NCBI RefSeq assembly: GCF_000168975.1
Contig: NZ_AAUW01000009.1
Coordinates: forward strand, 124,001 to 188,000
Reading direction: 5' to 3'
DNA: 64,000 nt
Origin: Roseibium aggregatum IAM 12614
GTDB taxonomy: Bacteria > Pseudomonadota > Alphaproteobacteria > Rhizobiales > Stappiaceae
The position numbers were made by a program, and so were the translations under genes. Below are positions 49,315 to 59,253 of the stretch, piece after piece. Positions within the stretch are counted from its first letter, which is position 1, and every line of letters begins with the position of its first letter. The notes beneath the pieces are model-generated. The model saw only the letters and a program-made list of their open reading frames with translations, had not been told where the DNA came from and ran no database searches.

Positions 49315-50259
49315 ATGGCACGCCAAAAACAATTCAAAAGAAAAAAGAACACCATCAACGGCTGGCTCGTGCTGGACAAGCCCTATGGCATCACTTCCAA
49401 CGAGGCACTCGGCAAGATCAAGCGGATCTTCTCGCCGGAAAAGGTCGGCCATGCCGGAACACTGGATCCGCGTGCATCAGGCCTCCTGCCGGTCGCCTTC
49501 GGCGAAGCCACGAAAACCGTGCCCTTCGTCATGGATGGCCGCAAGGTCTACCGTTTCGAGGTGACCTGGGGCGTGGAAACCAACACGGACGACACCGAGG
49601 GCGAGGCGGTTGCCACGTCCGACGTGCGGCCCAATGCGGAAGAAATCTCGGCTGTCCTTGGTGAGTTTGTCGGCACGATCATGCAGGTTCCGCCGAAATT
49701 TTCCGCCATCAAGGTAGCGGGTGAACGGGCATATGATCTGGCGCGCGACGGCGAAGAGGTCGAACTGGAAGCCCGGCCCATCGACGTACACCGGCTGGAT
49801 CTGGTCGAATGTCCGGACGAGAACCGGGCCGTTTTCGAGGCTGAATGCGGCAAGGGGACCTACGTGCGGGCAATCGCCCGCGACCTCGGCCGCCGTCTCG
49901 GCACCTGTGGTCACGTTACCGAACTGCGCCGGTTGCTGGTCGGGCCGTTCGGCGAAGACGACCTGATCGGGCTGGACGAAATCCTGGAAGCATCCGAGGC
50001 ACTTGAGGAAGGTGCCGGCGTCGAGGCGCTGGTCGAGGAGTTTGTCCTGCCGGTTCGCGAGGCGATGGACAATCTGATCGAGGTTCCGGTGTCGCTTGAC
50101 GACGCCGCCAAGATCCGCAAGGGCATGGCCGTGTTGCTGCGTGGCCGCGATGCCCCGCTCAACACGGAAGTCGCCTTTGCCAGCCACGCCAGCGTGCCGG
50201 TCGCCATCGGCTCAATTGACAAGGGCCGGTTCCAGCCGACCAGGGTGTTTCACCTGTAA
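49315..50259 (+). CDS. truB: tRNA pseudouridine(55) synthase TruB
   Basis: A 314-residue enzyme that makes pseudouridine 55 in the tRNA T loop. It begins with INGWLVLDKPYGITSNEAL. The catalytic Asp51 is in GHAGTLDPRASGLLPVAFGEATK, followed by the KxYRF-type motif (KVYRFEVTWG). The core includes GTYVRAIARDLGRRLG. The C-terminal PUA-like part ends FQPTRVFHL. It follows the low-GC gene and precedes rpsO by about 210 bp. Confidence 0.97.
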   Translation: MARQKQFKRKKNTINGWLVLDKPYGITSNEALGKIKRIFSPEKVGHAGTLDPRASGLLPVAFGEATKTVPFVMDGRKVYRFEVTWGVETNTDDTEGEAVATSDVRPNAEEISAVLGEFVGTIMQVPPKFSAIKVAGERAYDLARDGEEVELEARPIDVHRLDLVECPDENRAVFEAECGKGTYVRAIARDLGRRLGTCGHVTELRRLLVGPFGEDDLIGLDEILEASEALEEGAGVEALVEEFVLPVREAMDNLIEVPVSLDDAAKIRKGMAVLLRGRDAPLNTEVAFASHASVPVAIGSIDKGRFQPTRVFHL

Positions 50260-50285
50260 ATTCGGGTGTGGCGAAAAAACCTGAG

Positions 50286-50311
50286 AAACCTCTGGATTCT
50301 CGCGAGGTTTT
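50286..50311 (+). terminator. Possible weak terminator after truB
   Basis: AAACCTC/GAGGTTT (7 bp) has an 11-base loop and a short run of four T. It lies 27 bases past the truB stop. The loop is long and the tail short, so strength is doubtful. Confidence 0.4.
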
Positions 50312-50429
50312 CCGCCATATTCCGCCGCCATTGGGCACTGATGCTCAATTCGTCCGGAAGGATCCTTTGCTGAACGACATCTCGGCTCTGGAAACGTCCG
50401 GATCAGGCCGGTCTCCGGCATTTCAACGT

Positions 50430-50444
50430 GTCCGGTCAACGGAC
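50430..50444 (+). promoter_or_regulatory. Stem-loop next to the rpsO ribosome site
   Basis: GTCCG-GTCAA-CGGAC ends 24 bases before the rpsO ATG and just ahead of the AAAGGAAAG ribosome site. S15 represses its own mRNA through leader structures in several bacteria, including Rhizobium-type leaders. Whether this is such an element is an inference. Confidence 0.35.
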
Positions 50445-50468
50445 CCCACTCTTTGAAAGGAAAGAGCG

Positions 50469-50738
50469 ATGTCGATTACTGCAGAGCGCAAAGCTGAGCT
50501 CATCAAGGAATACGCCATCAAAGAAGGCGACACCGGTTCCCCGGAAGTACAGGTCGCGATCCTCACCGAGCGGATCAACAACCTGACCGAACACTTCAAG
50601 GGTCACGGCAAGGATAACCACTCCCGCCGCGGTCTTCTGAAAATGGTTGCGCAGCGCCGGTCCCTTCTGGACTACACGCGCGGCAAGAGCGAAGAACGCT
50701 ACAAGTCGCTGATCTCGCGTCTTGGCATTCGCCGCTAA
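50469..50738 (+). CDS. rpsO: 30S ribosomal protein S15
   Basis: An 89-residue 16S rRNA-binding protein. It begins [16 protein letters not shown] and contains the S15 signature [35 protein letters not shown]. It ends [13 protein letters not shown]. It has a strong ribosome site, AAAGGAAAG. A terminator follows, then pnp, the usual rpsO-pnp order. Confidence 0.98.
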   Translation: MSITAERKAELIKEYAIKEGDTGSPEVQVAILTERINNLTEHFKGHGKDNHSRRGLLKMVAQRRSLLDYTRGKSEERYKSLISRLGIRR

Positions 50739-51089
50739 GATCTCAGAACCTGAAAGCGCGGTGGGTGAGAACCCGCCGCGTTTTTGTATTGCGTGACGGC
50801 TTTTGCCGGACGCGGCTCTTTCGGGCAATACACTGATCCGCTTCGGATCTTTGTTTCCTGAAAGAGCTTTGAGTGTTTCAAAATCTAATGGAACGCTCTA
50901 TAGAGACCTCGTGACATGTCATGGGGCAGGATTGCCGGCTTCTTTCCGTCTTGAGCGAAAGCAGCTCGTCGTCTTGCCCGTGACCTGTCCGCCGGTAACC
51001 GGCCCATACGGGGCCGACCGGGAATGTGTCTGCCATGACCGTGCTGTTCCGAAAGCAGCCAAAGGCAGGCAAAGCTGTAAGGACAGATG
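50739..51089. other. rpsO-pnp intergenic and pnp leader
   Basis: The left part holds the rpsO terminator. The right part contains TGACATGTCA, a perfect 10-base palindrome at 50912-50921, and two overlapping, mutually exclusive hairpins at 50991-51015 (GCCGGT/ACCGGC and GGCCC/GGGCC) about 75 bases before pnp. In E. coli the pnp leader is cut by RNase III for autoregulation; a similar role is possible. No coding frame is supported. Confidence 0.45.
50756..50785 (+). terminator. Rho-independent terminator after rpsO
   Basis: CGCGGTGGGT/ACCCGCCGCG (10 bp, one G-U) with a GAGA tetraloop runs directly into TTTTT. Confidence 0.92.
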
Positions 51090-53219
51090 ATGTTTGATAT
51101 TCATCGTGTAGAAGTCGAGTGGGGCGGACGCCCGCTCGTCCTCGAAACGGGCAAGGTTGCCCGTCAGGCCGATGGCGCCGTGATGGCGTCCTATGGCGAA
51201 ACGAAGGTTCTGGCGACAGTCGTGTCCGCCAAGTCTCCGAAGCCGGGCCAGGATTTCTTCCCGCTCACCGTGAACTACCAGGAAAAGGCCTTTGCCGCTG
51301 GTAAGATCCCGGGTGGCTACTTCAAGCGCGAAGGCCGTCCGTCAGAGCACGAGACGCTGACGTCCCGTCTGATCGACCGTCCGATCCGTCCGCTGTTCGC
51401 AGACGGCTACAAGAACGACACCCAGGTGGTCATCACCGTTCTGTCGCACGATCTGGAAAACGCTCCGGACATCCTGGCGATGGTGGCGTCTTCCGCTGCC
51501 CTGACCCTGTCGGGTGTTCCGTTCATGGGCCCGATCGGCGGCGCGCGCGTTGGCTACATCAACGGCGAATACGTTCTCAACCCGCTGGTCGACGACATGC
51601 CGGAATCCACTCTGGATCTGGTTGTTGCCGGTACCAACGACGCCGTTCTGATGGTTGAATCCGAAGCCAAGGAACTGGACGAAGACATCATGCTCGGCGC
51701 AGTGATGTTCGGCCACAAGGGCTTCCAGCCGGTGATCGACGCGATCATCAAACTGGCTGAAACCGCTGCCAAGGAACCGCGCGAGCTGGTCCTGCCGGAT
51801 CATTCCGAGCTGTTCGGCAAGGTCAAGGCTATGGCTGAAAGCGACCTGGTTGCCGCTTACAAGATTACGTCCAAGACCGACCGCAAGAACGCAATCGACG
51901 CTGCCAAGGCGAAGGTTGTCGAGGCGCTGATCACCAACGCTGCTGAAGGCGAAGCCGTCGAAAGCACCATTCTGGGCGAGCAGTTCAAGAAGCTGGAAGC
52001 GGAAATCGTCCGTGGCGCGATCCTCGACACCGGCACCCGTATCGACGGCCGTGACCTGTCGACCGTCCGTGCGATCTCTTCCGAAGTCGGCATTCTGCCG
52101 CGTGCACACGGTTCTGCCCTGTTCACCCGCGGCGAAACCCAGGGCCTGGTCGTTGCCACCCTTGGTACCGGTGAAGACGAGCAGTACATCGACCTGCTTG
52201 AAGGCACTGTGAAGTCGCACTTCATGCTGCACTACAACTTCCCGCCTTACTCTGTCGGCGAAACCGGCCGCATGGGCTCCCCGGGACGCCGCGAAATCGG
52301 TCACGGCAAGCTGGCATGGCGCGCGATCAACCCGATGATGCCTCCGCATCACGAGTTCCCGTACACCGTCCGCGTTGTTTCCGAGATCACCGAATCCAAC
52401 GGCTCGTCTTCCATGGCAACCGTTTGCGGCACCTCGCTGTCGCTGATGGATGCCGGCGTTCCGCTGAAGGCACCGGTTGCCGGTATCGCCATGGGCCTGA
52501 TCAAGGACGGCGACCGTTTTGCGGTTCTGTCCGACATCCTGGGTGATGAAGATCACCTCGGCGACATGGACTTCAAGGTTGCAGGTACCCAGGACGGTAT
52601 CACCTCGCTGCAGATGGACATCAAGATCGACGGTATTACCGAAGAGATCATGAAGGTCGCTCTGGGCCAGGCCAAGGACGGCCGTATCCACATTCTCGGC
52701 GAAATGTCCAAGGCCATCACCGAAGCTCGTGCAGAGCTCGGCGAACATGCGCCGCGCATCGAAGTGATGAAGATCCCGGTCGACAAGATCCGTGAAGTCA
52801 TCGGTTCGGGCGGCAAGGTCATCCGCGAAATCGTGGAAAAGACCGGCGCGAAGGTCAACATCGAAGACGACGGCACCGTCAAGATCGCCTCTGCCGATGG
52901 CAAGGCGATCAAGGCCGCTGTCAACTGGATCAACTCCATCGCCGCTGAGCCGGAAGTGGGCATGATCTACGAAGGCACCGTCGTCAAATGCGTTGATTTC
53001 GGCGCATTCGTGAACTTCTTCGGTGCCAAGGATGGCCTGGTCCACATCTCCCAGCTTGCTCCCAAGAAAGTTGCCAAGGTCACCGATGTGATCAAGGAAG
53101 GCGACAAGGTCTGGGTCAAGCTCATGGGCTTCGACGAGCGCGGCAAGGTCCGCCTGTCCATGAAGGTTGTCGATCAGGAAACCGGCAAGGAAATCGAAAA
53201 GAAGGAAGAAGCTGAATAA
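51090..53219 (+). CDS. pnp: Polynucleotide phosphorylase
   Basis: A 709-residue 3'-5' exoribonuclease of the degradosome. ATG 51090 ([13 protein letters not shown]) is preferred because AAGGA lies at a better distance than for ATG 51087. Two RNase PH-like domains are present ([35 protein letters not shown]). A KH domain follows ([20 protein letters not shown]), then an S1 domain ([29 protein letters not shown]). It ends at a strong terminator. Confidence 0.98.
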   Translation: MFDIHRVEVEWGGRPLVLETGKVARQADGAVMASYGETKVLATVVSAKSPKPGQDFFPLTVNYQEKAFAAGKIPGGYFKREGRPSEHETLTSRLIDRPIRPLFADGYKNDTQVVITVLSHDLENAPDILAMVASSAALTLSGVPFMGPIGGARVGYINGEYVLNPLVDDMPESTLDLVVAGTNDAVLMVESEAKELDEDIMLGAVMFGHKGFQPVIDAIIKLAETAAKEPRELVLPDHSELFGKVKAMAESDLVAAYKITSKTDRKNAIDAAKAKVVEALITNAAEGEAVESTILGEQFKKLEAEIVRGAILDTGTRIDGRDLSTVRAISSEVGILPRAHGSALFTRGETQGLVVATLGTGEDEQYIDLLEGTVKSHFMLHYNFPPYSVGETGRMGSPGRREIGHGKLAWRAINPMMPPHHEFPYTVRVVSEITESNGSSSMATVCGTSLSLMDAGVPLKAPVAGIAMGLIKDGDRFAVLSDILGDEDHLGDMDFKVAGTQDGITSLQMDIKIDGITEEIMKVALGQAKDGRIHILGEMSKAITEARAELGEHAPRIEVMKIPVDKIREVIGSGGKVIREIVEKTGAKVNIEDDGTVKIASADGKAIKAAVNWINSIAAEPEVGMIYEGTVVKCVDFGAFVNFFGAKDGLVHISQLAPKKVAKVTDVIKEGDKVWVKLMGFDERGKVRLSMKVVDQETGKEIEKKEEAE

Positions 53220-53247
53220 GCTTCCTTCCGACTGAGGTGGAAAATGA

Positions 53248-53278
53248 AACGGGGGCCGAAAGGCTCCCGTTTTTGTTT
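53248..53278 (+). terminator. Rho-independent terminator after pnp
   Basis: AACGGGGGCC/GGCTCCCGTT (one G-U) with a GAAA tetraloop leads into TTTTTGTTTG. It also lies 23 bases before the stop of the convergent gene. Confidence 0.92.
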
Positions 53279-53300
53279 GTCCAGGGAAGTGAAGGGCGTG

Positions 53301-56060
53301 TCAGCCTGCCTGGGCCGCAACCGAATTCATGCCATTCATGTTGGCGAGATACCGCTGGAAGTCGATGCCGGAGAGCGGCCGGGAAAAGCTGTAGCCCTGG
53401 ATCAGCGAGCAGCCGAAGGAATGGATCAGCTCGCACTGCTCATGTGTTTCCGCGCCTTCGCACACGACGTCGATATGCAGCGACGCGGCCATGGAAATGA
53501 TGGCCCTTACCAGGGCCTGGCCGTCCTGGTCCCGTTCCAGGCCCATGATGAAGCTCCGGTCGATCTTCAAAGTGTCGATCGGGAGGCGTTTCAGGTGGCT
53601 GAGCGACGAATAGCCGGTGCCGAAATCGTCGAGAGAGATCTTGATGCCGAGCTTGCTGATGGCTTGCAGGATCTCGACCGGATTGATGCGCTGGTCATCG
53701 AACATCACGCTTTCGGTGATTTCGAGTTGCAGGCGGGACGGGTCCATTCCGGTTTCGCCCAGAATGTCCTCCAGTCTTGGCAGGAAGTCCGCATCCCGGC
53801 ACTGACGCGGGGAAATGTTGACGCTGATGCCGTCGAGCTGCAGGCCGTTGCGGTTACATGACTGGAAAAACGCGCAAGCTTCCCGCAGCACCTGTTCGCC
53901 AAGCGGCACGATGAGCCCGCAATCTTCGGCAACCTTGATGAACTCCGCCGGCGGCACGACACCCAGCTTGGGATCGGTCCAGCGCACCAGGGTTTCGCAG
54001 CTCACCACGCGGTTCCTTTCATAGTCCACGATCGGCTGGAAATTCAGATGCAAATCGCCTTTTTCGATGGCTTGGCGCAGAGCGATCTCGACCTGGCTCG
54101 CGCGGGCGGTCTGTTCGTTCATGCGGGTCGCAAAGAAACGGTAGCTGGCACCACTGTCGACCTTGGCCTGCAACATGCTGGTGTCGGCTTCCATCAGCAG
54201 AGCTTCGTCGTTTGTGCCGTCATGCGGGCAGACGGCGATGCCGAGGCTGCCTGCAAGCACAGCCTGACTGCCATCCTCCAGATCGATGGGGTCTCCAACG
54301 GTCGTGAGAATATCGCGGGCGGTCTGCTCGATCTGCCAGCGGTCTTCCGGGTTCGACAGAATGATGGCGAATTCGTCGCCGCCTATCCGGGCGACGGTCT
54401 GGTCCGGGCCCAGGGTTTTCGTCAGGCGCGCGGCGACAGCTTCGATCACCTTGTCCCCCGCCTTGGGGCCGTAGGTTTCGTTCACGGTCTTGAACCGGTC
54501 GAGATCGAGGATCATCAGCGCCGTCAGTTCGCCCATATGCTTGCCGCGCTGGAGTGCCTGACGCAGTCTGTCCATGAACAGGCGACGGTTGGGCAGGCCG
54601 GTCAGAATGTCGAAATTGGCATTCTTGGTCGCCAGTTCCTCCTGGCGTTTGCGCTCGCTGATATCGGTGATGGTGGCGTAATAGGCGCGTTCCCCGCGCC
54701 ATTCCGTCAGCCGGACATGTTGTTCCAGCCACAGGGTCTCGCCATCCTTGCGAATGCCCTTGACCTCATAGGCGCGCGGGGCGCCGCTGCCGTTTTCGCG
54801 CATGTTGTAATAGCTGCGCAGGCGGCTGTGTTCTTCCGGCGCATAGAGCACCAGTGTGGGCGAATCGACCAGTTGCTTCGGATCGCCGGGTTCGTAGCCG
54901 CACATTTTCAGCAGGGCGTCGTTCACATAAAGGATACGATGATTGGCATGGACCAGCACACCGTGCATGGAGCCATCGATCATGTCCTTGAACTGCGCAT
55001 CGCGGTTGCGCACGGATTCGAATGCCGCCTGAAACATGGTCGCCAGTTTGTTGAACTCGAAGATCAGTCCGGGGGGAGGCGGCGACACCACCTTGTCCTG
55101 CCGCAGGCTCATCGCGTAGGTCAGCAGCCTGCCAAGGCCGGCGGAGGTTATGCGATTGACCAGGAACGCTGCGCCGACTGCCAGAATGGCCGTATAGAAC
55201 AGGAAAGGCGTGAACAACCGGATATAGGTTTCCTCGATCTTTTGCAGCGTGTCCACGGGTTGCTTGATCACCGCAGCGAGCATGTGGTCGTCCAGCCCCT
55301 GCATCAGGGGGGCAAAAACGAAAAGATTCGCGCCGTTGAGGGCGTAGTTGATCTCGTCCGGAGTTGCATAGAGCCGCTCTGGCAGAACCTCCGTGGTCAG
55401 GTCTCCCAGGCCCGCAATCACATCGTGATGATGATAGAAGGCAAGATCCTCCACCCGTAGCGACTTGGCCAGAACCCCGGGAAGGGAGAAGGAATCGGTA
55501 ATGGTGGTGCCGCCGTAGATCCTGCCGAGCGCCTGACCGGTATCGGAATCCAGAACGAGAACCGAGAGGGCCGCCGTGATCTGAACCGGGTCCGACTCAT
55601 GATCAGCGTAGGTCACCCAGATATCGGGTGGCATGGCGTTGCGTACTTTCACCGGCAACTGGTGGCTCAGGTCAACGAGACCAAGGCTGCCGTTGACCCA
55701 GCCGTCCTCAGTCGGCCGGTCGATCAGTAGAATGTCCAGGACCGCGCTTGTCAGGCCTTCGGAAGCATGCTCAACGATGACCTTCGCGGTCTCCCTGTCA
55801 TCATCCAGAAGGGCTTGGCGAATGTCCGGGTTGGCAGCCACCGCCCGGATCTGGGTTTCAAGCTTGTCCAGATGCTGCGTGAAGACCAGCCTGGCGAGTG
55901 TCGCCTTGGATTTTGCGCTGCGGGCAATTTCATGTTCGGCAATCGACAGGCTGCCGAGATACGTAATCCAGAAGAGCGCAACCGCCGTTCCCACAAGGCC
56001 GAACGCAAACAGGGCCATGACAAGCCGGCTGAAAGGAATGGAAAAACGGGCCTTCAACAA
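53301..56060 (-). CDS. Membrane GGDEF/EAL sensor protein with PAS domain
   Basis: A 919-residue c-di-GMP enzyme. TM1 lies at about 12-36, then a periplasmic sensor domain (about 38-283) and TM2 at about 284-306. A PAS domain covers about 355-480 (FKDMIDGSMHGVLVHANHRILYVND). GGDEF is intact at 560-564, with no RxxD inhibitory site. The EAL domain begins ETLVRW (Glu689 kept, Ala to Thr) and keeps VNISPRQ, LEITESV, DDFGTGYSSL and LKIDRSF, so phosphodiesterase activity is likely. The usual EGVE is EGAE. It is monocistronic and convergent with pnp. Confidence 0.92.
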   Translation of the reverse strand: MLKARFSIPFSRLVMALFAFGLVGTAVALFWITYLGSLSIAEHEIARSAKSKATLARLVFTQHLDKLETQIRAVAANPDIRQALLDDDRETAKVIVEHASEGLTSAVLDILLIDRPTEDGWVNGSLGLVDLSHQLPVKVRNAMPPDIWVTYADHESDPVQITAALSVLVLDSDTGQALGRIYGGTTITDSFSLPGVLAKSLRVEDLAFYHHHDVIAGLGDLTTEVLPERLYATPDEINYALNGANLFVFAPLMQGLDDHMLAAVIKQPVDTLQKIEETYIRLFTPFLFYTAILAVGAAFLVNRITSAGLGRLLTYAMSLRQDKVVSPPPPGLIFEFNKLATMFQAAFESVRNRDAQFKDMIDGSMHGVLVHANHRILYVNDALLKMCGYEPGDPKQLVDSPTLVLYAPEEHSRLRSYYNMRENGSGAPRAYEVKGIRKDGETLWLEQHVRLTEWRGERAYYATITDISERKRQEELATKNANFDILTGLPNRRLFMDRLRQALQRGKHMGELTALMILDLDRFKTVNETYGPKAGDKVIEAVAARLTKTLGPDQTVARIGGDEFAIILSNPEDRWQIEQTARDILTTVGDPIDLEDGSQAVLAGSLGIAVCPHDGTNDEALLMEADTSMLQAKVDSGASYRFFATRMNEQTARASQVEIALRQAIEKGDLHLNFQPIVDYERNRVVSCETLVRWTDPKLGVVPPAEFIKVAEDCGLIVPLGEQVLREACAFFQSCNRNGLQLDGISVNISPRQCRDADFLPRLEDILGETGMDPSRLQLEITESVMFDDQRINPVEILQAISKLGIKISLDDFGTGYSSLSHLKRLPIDTLKIDRSFIMGLERDQDGQALVRAIISMAASLHIDVVCEGAETHEQCELIHSFGCSLIQGYSFSRPLSGIDFQRYLANMNGMNSVAAQAG

Positions 56061-56558
56061 AGCGCTCCTGGACCGGCGTGAATCATCTGACAGGCAAATG
56101 GCAGGTTACGGGAGGCAAAACGGGGAGAAGTTCTGCCGGGTGGGGAGTGCAGCCTGCCGCTGATCCCGCAAGAACAGGCTGCCCGATGACGGTTGCCATG
56201 AACCGCTTTGGAAGCTGACAGGTTGTGACGAACCGATGAGCCCATAACAACAGCATCATGACATCATGTCTCCACTCCGAAAAGTTAAGAAAAAACACTT
56301 ACAAATTTCAATGTAACTGCTTCAGGTTTACCGATTGTGAATTGAAAACGTGAAGATATTTGAATCTTATTGTCAATTTGATACGCAAAACTTGATAAAT
56401 CAGATGGTTTGTTATGGTGATATTTGACAATCAACGGTTCCGGTGGGTGCCTTGGCTGCCGTTCGCGATCGGGCGTTTGCCTCCCCCGGTGAAACTGGTA
56501 TATCCCCATCGGGACATGAAAAGGGCTGTTGGCCTATTGCGGAAGACGGAGCCACTTG
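56061..56558. other. Divergent, partly AT-rich region between the GGDEF/EAL gene and dapB
   Basis: These nearly 500 bases separate divergent genes. The stretch 56270-56440 is strongly AT-rich with many A/T runs and should contain promoters; TTGTCA near 56371 with AT-rich DNA downstream is one candidate but the -10 match is poor. No coding frame with a ribosome site and no structured RNA stood out. Confidence 0.4.
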
Positions 56559-57371
56559 ATGGGGCAAATGCGCTTGGTAGTCGTTGGGGCCGGTGGCCGG
56601 ATGGGCCGGGCGTTGACGCGTGCGGTCACGGACACTCCTGGTGCCACAGTCGTCGCGGCGATCGAGCGTGAAGGCTCCGAATTTCTGGGCAAGGATGTGG
56701 GGGAACTGGCGGGAACCGGACCTTTGGGCGTCCCCGTCACCGACGATCCGCTGACGGCCTTTGCCGCGTCTGACGGCGTTCTTGATTTTACGACTCCGGC
56801 GGCAAGTCTCTGGTTCGCGGAACTGGCCGCGCAGGCCCGCATCGTCCATGTCATCGGGACCACCGGATGGGCCGAGGGGCAGGACGAACCTCTGCAGGCG
56901 GCCGCACGCCACGCCCGCATCGTCAAATCCGGCAACATGAGCCTTGGGGTCAATCTGTTGGCGAGCCTGGTGCGCAAGGCCGCCGCCGCGCTCGATACGG
57001 ATTTCGACATCGAGGTTCTGGAAATGCATCACAAGCACAAGGTCGATGCACCTTCGGGTACCGCGCTGTTGCTTGGCGAAGCGGCAGCAGACGGACGGGG
57101 GATCGATCTGACCGCCCATTCGGTTCGCTCGCGCGACGGCATCATGGATCCGCGCAGGACAGGCGACATCGGCTTTGCGACCCTGCGGGGCGGGTCCGTC
57201 ATCGGCGAACATTCAGTGATTTTTGCCGGTGAAGGGGAGCGCATCGAGCTCACCCACCGGGCGGAAGACCGGCAGCTCTTTGCTCGCGGTGCCGTGAAGG
57301 CGGCGCTGTGGGGATTTGACCAGAAGCCCGGGTTTTATTCGATGGCCGATGTCCTCGGCCTGGATTCTTGA
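56559..57371 (+). CDS. dapB: 4-hydroxy-tetrahydrodipicolinate reductase
   Basis: A 270-residue enzyme of the lysine/diaminopimelate pathway. ATG 56559 gives [23 protein letters not shown], with the Rossmann loop [26 protein letters not shown] and [11 protein letters not shown] follow. The catalytic motif is [21 protein letters not shown]. It ends with [16 protein letters not shown] second Met at 56568 is possible. It is followed 29 bp later by gpmA, a pairing I recall from rhizobia. Confidence 0.96.
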   Translation: MGQMRLVVVGAGGRMGRALTRAVTDTPGATVVAAIEREGSEFLGKDVGELAGTGPLGVPVTDDPLTAFAASDGVLDFTTPAASLWFAELAAQARIVHVIGTTGWAEGQDEPLQAAARHARIVKSGNMSLGVNLLASLVRKAAAALDTDFDIEVLEMHHKHKVDAPSGTALLLGEAAADGRGIDLTAHSVRSRDGIMDPRRTGDIGFATLRGGSVIGEHSVIFAGEGERIELTHRAEDRQLFARGAVKAALWGFDQKPGFYSMADVLGLDS

Positions 57372-57400
57372 AAATACGCATTTAGCTTGAGGAGAATGGC

Positions 57401-58021
57401 ATGGACCGCCTTCTTGTGCTTGTCCGTCACGGACAGAGCGAATGGAATTTGAAGAACCTGTTCACCGGCTGGAAAAACCCGGACCTGACCGAGCAGGGCG
57501 TGGCGGAGGCTCACAAGGCCGGCGAGCAACTCAGGGACCTGAAGCTGTCCTTCGACGTTGCCTTCACCTCGGATCTGTCGCGGGCGCAGAAGACGCTCGA
57601 CATCATCCTGGAAGAACTTGGCCAGACCGGCCTAGAAACCTTCAAGGATCAGGCTCTCAACGAGCGTGACTATGGCGACATCACCGGCATGAACAAGGAC
57701 GAGGCACGCGAGAAGTTCGGCGAAGAGCAGGTCCATATCTGGCGCCGCTCCTACGATGTTCCGCCTCCCGGCGGCGAAAGCCTGAAGATGACCTCCGAGC
57801 GTGTTCTGCCTTACTACAAGTCGGAAATCCTGCCGCGCGTTCTGGCCGGTGACAGGACGATCGTCGCGGCACACGGCAACTCGCTGCGGTCGCTGATCAT
57901 GGATCTGGAAGACCTTTCGCCGGAAGAAATCCTGAAGCGGGAACTGGGCACCGGCACGCCGATCATCTATCGCCTGGATGAAAACGGCGGCGTGGTCAGC
58001 GTCCAGGATCTTGCCGACTGA
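57401..58021 (+). CDS. gpmA: 2,3-bisphosphoglycerate-dependent phosphoglycerate mutase
   Basis: A 206-residue histidine-phosphatase-fold mutase of glycolysis. The catalytic motif is [27 protein letters not shown], with the phospho-His in [18 protein letters not shown] and [17 protein letters not shown] follow. The second His is in [10 protein letters not shown]. It is the short alphaproteobacterial form, about 40 residues shorter than E. coli GpmA. It lies downstream of dapB and ends near a strong terminator. Confidence 0.95.
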   Translation: MDRLLVLVRHGQSEWNLKNLFTGWKNPDLTEQGVAEAHKAGEQLRDLKLSFDVAFTSDLSRAQKTLDIILEELGQTGLETFKDQALNERDYGDITGMNKDEAREKFGEEQVHIWRRSYDVPPPGGESLKMTSERVLPYYKSEILPRVLAGDRTIVAAHGNSLRSLIMDLEDLSPEEILKRELGTGTPIIYRLDENGGVVSVQDLAD

Positions 58022-58110
58022 GGTCGGCCGGAAATGGGATCCGACGATCGGTAAGGCCCTGGAAGCGTTGCCAATAACGGCTTCCTGATCATTTTCGGAT
58101 CATGAAAAAG

Positions 58111-58150
58111 AATGTCCCGCTGCTTCCCTGAGGCAGCGGGACATTGTTTT
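58111..58150. terminator. Rho-independent terminator after gpmA
   Basis: AATGTCCCGCTGC/GCAGCGGGACATT (13-bp perfect stem) with a 9-base loop, then GTTTTT. An A-rich stretch on the left could also serve the leftward kinase transcript. Confidence 0.92.
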
Positions 58151-58220
58151 TGAAAGGCCGCGCTTTGGCCTGAAGACGCTGATGCGTGAAAAAGGGCAGC
58201 CCGAAGGCCGCCCCTGAAGA

Positions 58221-59222
58221 TCAGATCACGAAGCCACTCTGGGCGGCCAGGTTTTTCAAGGCCCGTTCCGGCCGGGCTCCAACGTGGCTGATCACGCTTG
58301 CAGCGCACAGGCAGCCGAGTTCGGTGGCTTCCGCGAGCTTGTAATCGCGGGCGAGACCGAACAGGAAACCTGAGGCAAACAGATCGCCGGCACCGGTCAG
58401 GTCGACCACATTGTCAACGACCTGCGCGGGAACCTTGACGGTCTCCTCACGGCTGATGGCCATCGCGCCTTCCTTGCCGAGCGTCAGGGCTGTCAGCGCG
58501 CCGGACTCCCGTGCCGCATTGACGGCGCTGTCCAGATCCGACGTTTCGTAAAGGGCCTTCAGCTCATGTTCGTTGGCGAACATCAGGTCGACGACGCCGT
58601 CGGTCAGGAGAGCCTGGAATTCGCTGCGGTAGCGGTCGACACAGAAGGAGTCGGACAGGGTGATCGCCACCTGGCGGCCGTTGGCATGCGCGATTTCGGC
58701 AGCCTTCAGGAACGCCTTCTTGGCGTCTGCCGGATCCCACAGATAACCTTCCATGTAGGTCACGGCAGCGGAGGCGACGACTTCCTCATCGACGTCGGCT
58801 GTGCCGAACTCGGTGCACGCGCCGAGGTAAGTGTTCATCGTGCGCTCGCCGTCCGGCGTGATCAGGATCATCGAACGGGCGGTCGGCTTGCCTTCCTGCA
58901 GGCGCGACGTGTTGAAATAGACGCCGGTGCCGTTCATGTCGTGATAATAGCTGTCGCCCAGCTCATCCTCGGACACCTTGCCGAAATAGGCAGGGCGCCC
59001 GCCGAGCGAGGCAATGCCCGCGGCCGTGTTGCCGGCGCTGCCGCCCGAGACGCGGACAGTCTGCCCCATCTTGTCGAACAGGCGCACCGCTTCGTCGGTA
59101 TCGATCAGGCGCATGGAGCCTTTGACGAGCTTTTCCTGAAGCAGGAAATCCTCTTCGATATGGGCGAAGACGTCGCAAATGGCATTGCCGATGCACAGGG
59201 CATCAAATCTTGTTTCGGTCAT
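58221..59222 (-). CDS. PfkB-family carbohydrate/nucleoside kinase (adenosine kinase-like)
   Basis: A 333-residue ribokinase-fold enzyme. The chosen ATG is at 59222 (MTETRFDALCIGNAICDVFA); the longer frame to 59282 runs into the end of pheA. The glycine pattern GGSAGNTAAGIASLGG and the catalytic anion hole DLTGAGDLFASGFLFGLARD are clear. In this order the family is usually labelled adenosine kinase, but the substrate is not proven by sequence. It is the last gene of a leftward kdsB-pheA-kinase series. Confidence 0.9.
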   Translation of the reverse strand: MTETRFDALCIGNAICDVFAHIEEDFLLQEKLVKGSMRLIDTDEAVRLFDKMGQTVRVSGGSAGNTAAGIASLGGRPAYFGKVSEDELGDSYYHDMNGTGVYFNTSRLQEGKPTARSMILITPDGERTMNTYLGACTEFGTADVDEEVVASAAVTYMEGYLWDPADAKKAFLKAAEIAHANGRQVAITLSDSFCVDRYRSEFQALLTDGVVDLMFANEHELKALYETSDLDSAVNAARESGALTALTLGKEGAMAISREETVKVPAQVVDNVVDLTGAGDLFASGFLFGLARDYKLAEATELGCLCAASVISHVGARPERALKNLAAQSGFVI

Positions 59223-59253
59223 GAGTTCCTCTGGTTGTGTCGGGCTGCCGGCC

